From: Okapia johnstoni | Taxonomy: Eukaryota; Chordata; Mammalia; Artiodactyla; Giraffidae | DNA length: 64,000 nt | Direction of reading: 5' to 3' | NCBI GenBank assembly: GCA_024291935.2 | Contig: CM044312.1 | Span: forward strand, 75,659,001 to 75,723,000 | Shown here: one piece after another, positions 60,722 to 64,000 of the stretch | Numbering within the stretch: the first letter of the stretch is position 1 | How the letters are laid out: each line of letters opens with the position of its first letter | Notes under the pieces: generated by a model | The model's input: only the letters and a program-made list of their open reading frames with translations | What the model was told of the DNA's origin: nothing | Databases searched by the model: none | Program-made: the position numbers and the translations under genes

Positions 60722-61252
60722 TTACTGGCTGTGGAGCCGCACAGTGAGGAACTCTTGTCTATATCGGCAGCCGTGCGGCCCAGAGGCCCTCTGCAGTCTG
60801 TACAGATCTTCGGAGGCGAGAAAAGAGCCACTGCAAACCTGGCTCACTGCAAACCTCACGGAGGTGAAACAAGAAGCCACAAACGGAGCCGCAAAGGCTG
60901 CTGCGCAGAGACCGACTGGAACTGGATCTGCTTCTGCGCAACAAGCAACGACTCGGGGGGCGTGGTCGTGCATGTGCGTGTAAAGGGCAGTGGTCTCTTG
61001 GCCCAGATTTACACCATCTGCTGCTGCATCTCCAAAGCCTTGGTGGCTTAGCACCAAAAATTGATGGATGAGTCTTCCAACAAGGAGAGCAAAGATATCC
61101 TCATCCAGTGTGACCAGATCGTGCTGGTGGCTGACTCCTGTCGCTGCTAAACCAAAAACTTGGGAGACTCGGGAACTGCTATTCGCTACCAGAAACGCTA
61201 CCCCAATAGCCCTTCCTGAGGATCAGGGTTCACCTTGTTTAAAAAAAAAAAA
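60722..61252 (+). pseudogene. RPS16P: RPS16 processed pseudogene
   Basis: The sequence parallels ribosomal protein S16 mRNA from 5' leader to poly(A), without introns. The first codon is GTG instead of ATG (60773-60775). In-frame pieces read GPLQSVQIFGGEKRATA, VRVKGSGLLAQIYTICCCI followed by SKALVA, then KDILIQCDQIVLVADS, and finally IRYQKRY. RPS16 in my memory has GPLQSVQVFGRKKTATA, VRVKGGGHVAQIYAIRQSI followed by SKALVA, and KDILIQYDRTLLVAD. The middle third is out of frame, and stops follow SKALVA and SCRC. A poly(A) of 12 ends near 61252. S16 is a small-subunit ribosomal protein, and this copy cannot encode it. It lies antisense to SEMA3E in intron 1. Confidence 0.9.
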
Positions 61253-61320
61253 TGGTTGTGTGATTTGCGGTTTAAGTCCTATATCATAAGACCTACAAAA
61301 TTGATCGGGTACACTATTAA

Positions 61321-61510
61321 GTGAAAGTTGCTCAGTCGTGTCCGACTCTTTGCGACCCTGTGGACTATACAGTCCATGGAATTCTCCAGGCCAGAATACT
61401 GGGGTGGGAAGCCTTTCCCTTCTCCAGGGATCTTCCCAACCCAGGGATCGAACCCTGGTCTCCCACATTGCAGGCAGATTCTTTACCGGCTGAGCCACAA
61501 GGGAAGCCCT
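61321..61510 (-). mobile_element. Bov-tA SINE
   Basis: GTTGCTCAGTCGTGTCCGAC through GAACCCTGGTCTCCCACATT and CTGAGCCACAAGGGAAGCCC, the reverse tRNA head. The Bov-A body has a deletion of about 20 bp after GTGGACTATACAG. It lies about 70 bp past the RPS16 poly(A). Confidence 0.94.
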
Positions 61511-61555
61511 TGTGAGTCCTCTATTAAACATAATTTATAAGCAACTGATATAGAG

Positions 61556-61775
61556 CAGGAGTTGGCAAACTCTGGCCATGGACCAAACCAGGTTTGCCAC
61601 CTATTTCAGTAAATAAAGTGGTATTGGCGTACAACCATTCCTACTTTTGAATGGACGGTCTATTGCTGCTTTCTGTAGCCATGGCAGAGTTGAAGCAATT
61701 TGGCAGAGGCTTTATGACCCACAAAGTTTTAGCTATTTTTTACCTGACTTACAAAAAGTTTGGCCTACCCACCTT
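61556..61775 (-). mobile_element. MER20-like hAT DNA transposon
   Basis: GGAGTTGGCAAACTCTGGCC, TTGCTGCTTTCTGTAGCCAT, GCAGAGTTGAAGCAATTTGG and TTACAAAAAGTTTGGCCTAC match the family in the orientation opposite to the copy at 3772. Confidence 0.72.
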
Positions 61776-63350
61776 GTATAAAGTAAGTATTTTACTCTAG
61801 GAGGGGTGGATTTGGGGTAAGAAGCAAATGGGTTAGAAAAGGGGGGGCGGCAATAGTGAACCATTTCCATGTAGAATGACACTGTTTCTAGTCTCCAGCT
61901 GGGTTCTGAAAGTTTGAAAATAGAGTGCATCAGGCAGGGATGAAATTAGGTCTTATTCCTTGTGTATTTCTAGACTCCAATAGTTGATGTTCCCTGTGAA
62001 TCCTCTAAATGTACACTTAACCTTTGCTTCTCTTTGACTGTGAAACTGCTGGAATTTATAACCTCCTTCCTATTTTTAGATTAAAGACTCCTGCCTGAGT
62101 CTCATCAGAGGATTTCATAGCTCTGGACTGTATTCCATGGGCATTCTGGCGCCATCTAAAAAGGTGACTTTCCTCTGCTCTCTAAGGAGAGGTGGTGCTG
62201 GGGATCAACTATGCCTCTTGCCCGAAGCTGCTGGGTTTTGACAGTACATAAAATAAACAGTAAGCCCATTAAATTAAAGGTGGTCAAAAGACCAGTTTAA
62301 AAAAAAAAAGAAAAAAGCTACTTTTATTTTTCAGCAGGTAATGCTTAATTCATTCATCAAACTGACACAGTAAACATTTACACTATTCATCTATATCAAA
62401 TATGTTCTGTTTTAAGCAAACATAGCAACCACAAAGTTCTTAATGGCAACTTGGATTCTACATGCTTGCTTCAAAGATAGCACTGAAAAACTTGTTGACC
62501 TTGAGAATGATTACTAATGCTTTACTATTCTGATGTTATCATTTAAAGCTGCTTTTCTTTATTATCTTTTCATATTCTAAAAGGTATAGTAAGAAAAATA
62601 TGCTTGAGGCCAAAGGTCTCAATTAATTATTTTAATGTTTTATTTTATTCACCAGGTGGGTTTTATTAACCAAGGTTAGAAAACATAGACCTTCACAACA
62701 TGTAGTTTAGTAGATAAATGTTTATAAGCTTACAAATAAAGGTCCTATAAGCCTTATGAAACTTTATGAAAAGACTTCTAAAGAAAAAAATTTCTAAACC
62801 TAAATTATGGTTAAATCTGCATTATAAAGTAAATAAAGGTGGTTTCCAAAAGGTGGTTATGTGTCAAAGTGAGATGTGAAGAATTCAGAAAGATTAATAA
62901 AACCAAGCAGGATATCATTAATCAAACATCCCCAAGTGGAAGAAATGATTTGACTTGAATTTGCCTCTATATACACCAGTGATGGAATCTGCTTTTTTTG
63001 TGAAGCAGCCAAAATGTCAGCTTGATAAATGGGGTAACTCTTTCAAAAGTACCTACTCCATCTTTTTAATATGTTGATGAATGTACATAGTAAAACCCAG
63101 ATTAATTTTTAAAATATCTAAATGAAGCTTTGATCACTTTGACTAAGAAGATTTGATTCTTTTAAACAAATTGACCAGATAAAATCTTTAAACTGAATCC
63201 CTGTTCAAAAGATTGAACATACAGGAAATTAACCACAACACGGAATAATTTTAGTTTACCAGGATAACATCTTAGGTTAGAATTAAAACTACTATCTATT
63301 ACTAATATCATATTTAGGGCTTTGAATAACAATTTATAAAAATAATGTAA
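61776..63350. other. Unassigned intronic stretch
   Basis: Includes a G7 run near 61842 and an A-rich patch near 62300. No repeat or exon recognised. Confidence 0.5.
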
Positions 63351-63502
63351 TAATGCAGGAGACCTGGGTTCGATCCCTGGGTTGGGAAGATCCCCTAGAG
63401 AAGGGAAGGGCTACCCACTCCAGTATTCTGACATGGAGAATTCCATGGACAGTCCATGGAGTTGCAACGAGTTGGATTCAACTGAGCGACCTTCACTTTC
63501 AC
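63351..63502 (+). mobile_element. Bov-tA SINE, 5'-truncated
   Basis: TAATGCAGGAGACCTGGGTT, GATCCCTGGGTTGGGAAGAT, Bov-A body with a small deletion, ending CTTCACTTTCACC. Confidence 0.93.
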
Positions 63503-63761
63503 CTATATATTTCAGTCCTATATGAAAGTGCTTTAAGAATGATTAAGTTAATCTTTCATTTATATGTCACTTTTTCTCTTGAATCATTTGAAAAATATGG
63601 TAAATATTTATATCCAAGACAACTTAAAGGAAAATAAAACAAGTAAAGCAAGTAATCAAAAAATCTTGCTTATAAAACAATTATTTAATAAATGGATCTA
63701 TTAAGGTAGTTTAAAAAACTGCCACAAATGTAATTTGGGAAGATTATTGCCAAATCAACGT

Positions 63762-63949
63762 GCATGCATGCATGCAGTGGTGTCTGACTCTTTGGGATCC
63801 CGTGGACTGTAGCCCACCTTGCTCCTCTGTCCATGTGATTCTCTAGGCAAGAAAATCGGAGTGGGTTCTTCCCAACCCTGGGATTGAACCTGTCTCTTCT
63901 CCTGCCTTGGCAGGTGGGTTCTTTACCTCTAGCGCCACCTGGGAAGCCA
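63762..63949 (-). mobile_element. Bov-tA SINE
   Basis: After a short GCATGCATGCATG run, the plus strand has antisense Bov-A (GTGTCTGACTCTTTGGGATC) and the reverse tRNA head (CGCCACCTGGGAAGCCACC). Confidence 0.93.
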
Positions 63950-64000
63950 CCTAAGAGCCAAATGAATATAAATATCCAAAAACCAAACAAGAGAAAAACA

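Larger units (their letters stand above)
16701..64000 (-). other. SEMA3E: SEMA3E intron 1 (3' 47 kb; upstream end outside window)
   Basis: Everything above 16700 appears to be the long first intron of SEMA3E, a phase-1 intron because the next exon starts with two bases of a Glu codon. I looked for a signal-peptide exon on the minus strand (hydrophobic leader then a sequence ending in the first base of a Glu codon and a GT donor) and found none. A far-upstream first exon fits the large size I recall for the human gene. That this region is intron is inferred from gene structure, not from a visible upstream exon. Confidence 0.65.

Noticed and set aside
16701..64000. SEMA3E signal-peptide exon inside the window
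   Set aside because: No minus-strand hydrophobic leader with an adjoining GT donor in the required phase was found; the leader-like frame near 63685-63990 is Bov-tA sequence.

Overview
This window is nuclear intron-rich DNA from a ruminant, most likely a bovid or other pecoran. The organism call rests on the repeats: at least twelve BovB (RTE) LINE fragments, Bov-tA and BOV-A2 SINEs, the young bovine-type LINE-1 3' UTR and a CHR-type tRNA-derived SINE. These lie on older shared mammalian repeats (L2, MIR, HAL1/L1M, MLT1 LTRs, MER5/MER20-like DNA transposons). The sequence alone does not separate cattle, buffalo, sheep, goat or deer.

One protein-coding gene is supported: the 5' part of SEMA3E (semaphorin-3E) on the minus strand. 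Three internal coding exons are visible with correct AG/GT splice sites and compatible phases: 16540-16700 (54 codons with the split first codon), 7965-8024 (20 codons) and 3063-3182 (40 codons). Together they encode 114 residues of the N-terminal Sema domain, about residues 39-152 by the human numbering I remember. The signal-peptide exon was not found, so it presumably lies beyond 64000. The rest of the Sema domain should lie below position 1. The window is therefore the end of intron 1 (16701-64000), all of introns 2 and 3, and the start of intron 4.

Layout: 1-3062 is intron 4 with an old HAL1/L1 fragment split by BovB. 3183-7964 is intron 3 with a 1.3 kb BovB holding most of a reverse-transcriptase reading frame, and a Bov-tA/(GT)31/BovB cluster. 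8025-16539 is intron 2 with L2, MIR and several SINEs. 16701-64000 is intron 1. It holds BovB copies with clear target-site duplications (TSDs), three or four young L1 3' ends, two MLT1 LTRs, an L1-5'UTR/BovB chimera (35506-37150), a 33-bp minisatellite (57408-57510) and a decayed RPS16 processed pseudogene (60722-61252).

I found no operon, CRISPR array, RNA gene or unknown protein system. All long open frames outside the three exons are explained by retrotransposon reverse transcriptase, its antisense, SINE/LINE sequence or low complexity. The best second-look items are the TSD-bounded L1/BovB chimera, two L1 ends with extra sequence between two A-tracts, and some unassigned, possibly regulatory intronic blocks. 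Repeat family names come from remembered consensus sequences, so subfamily names are tentative and boundaries are good to about 10-20 bp unless TSDs fix them.
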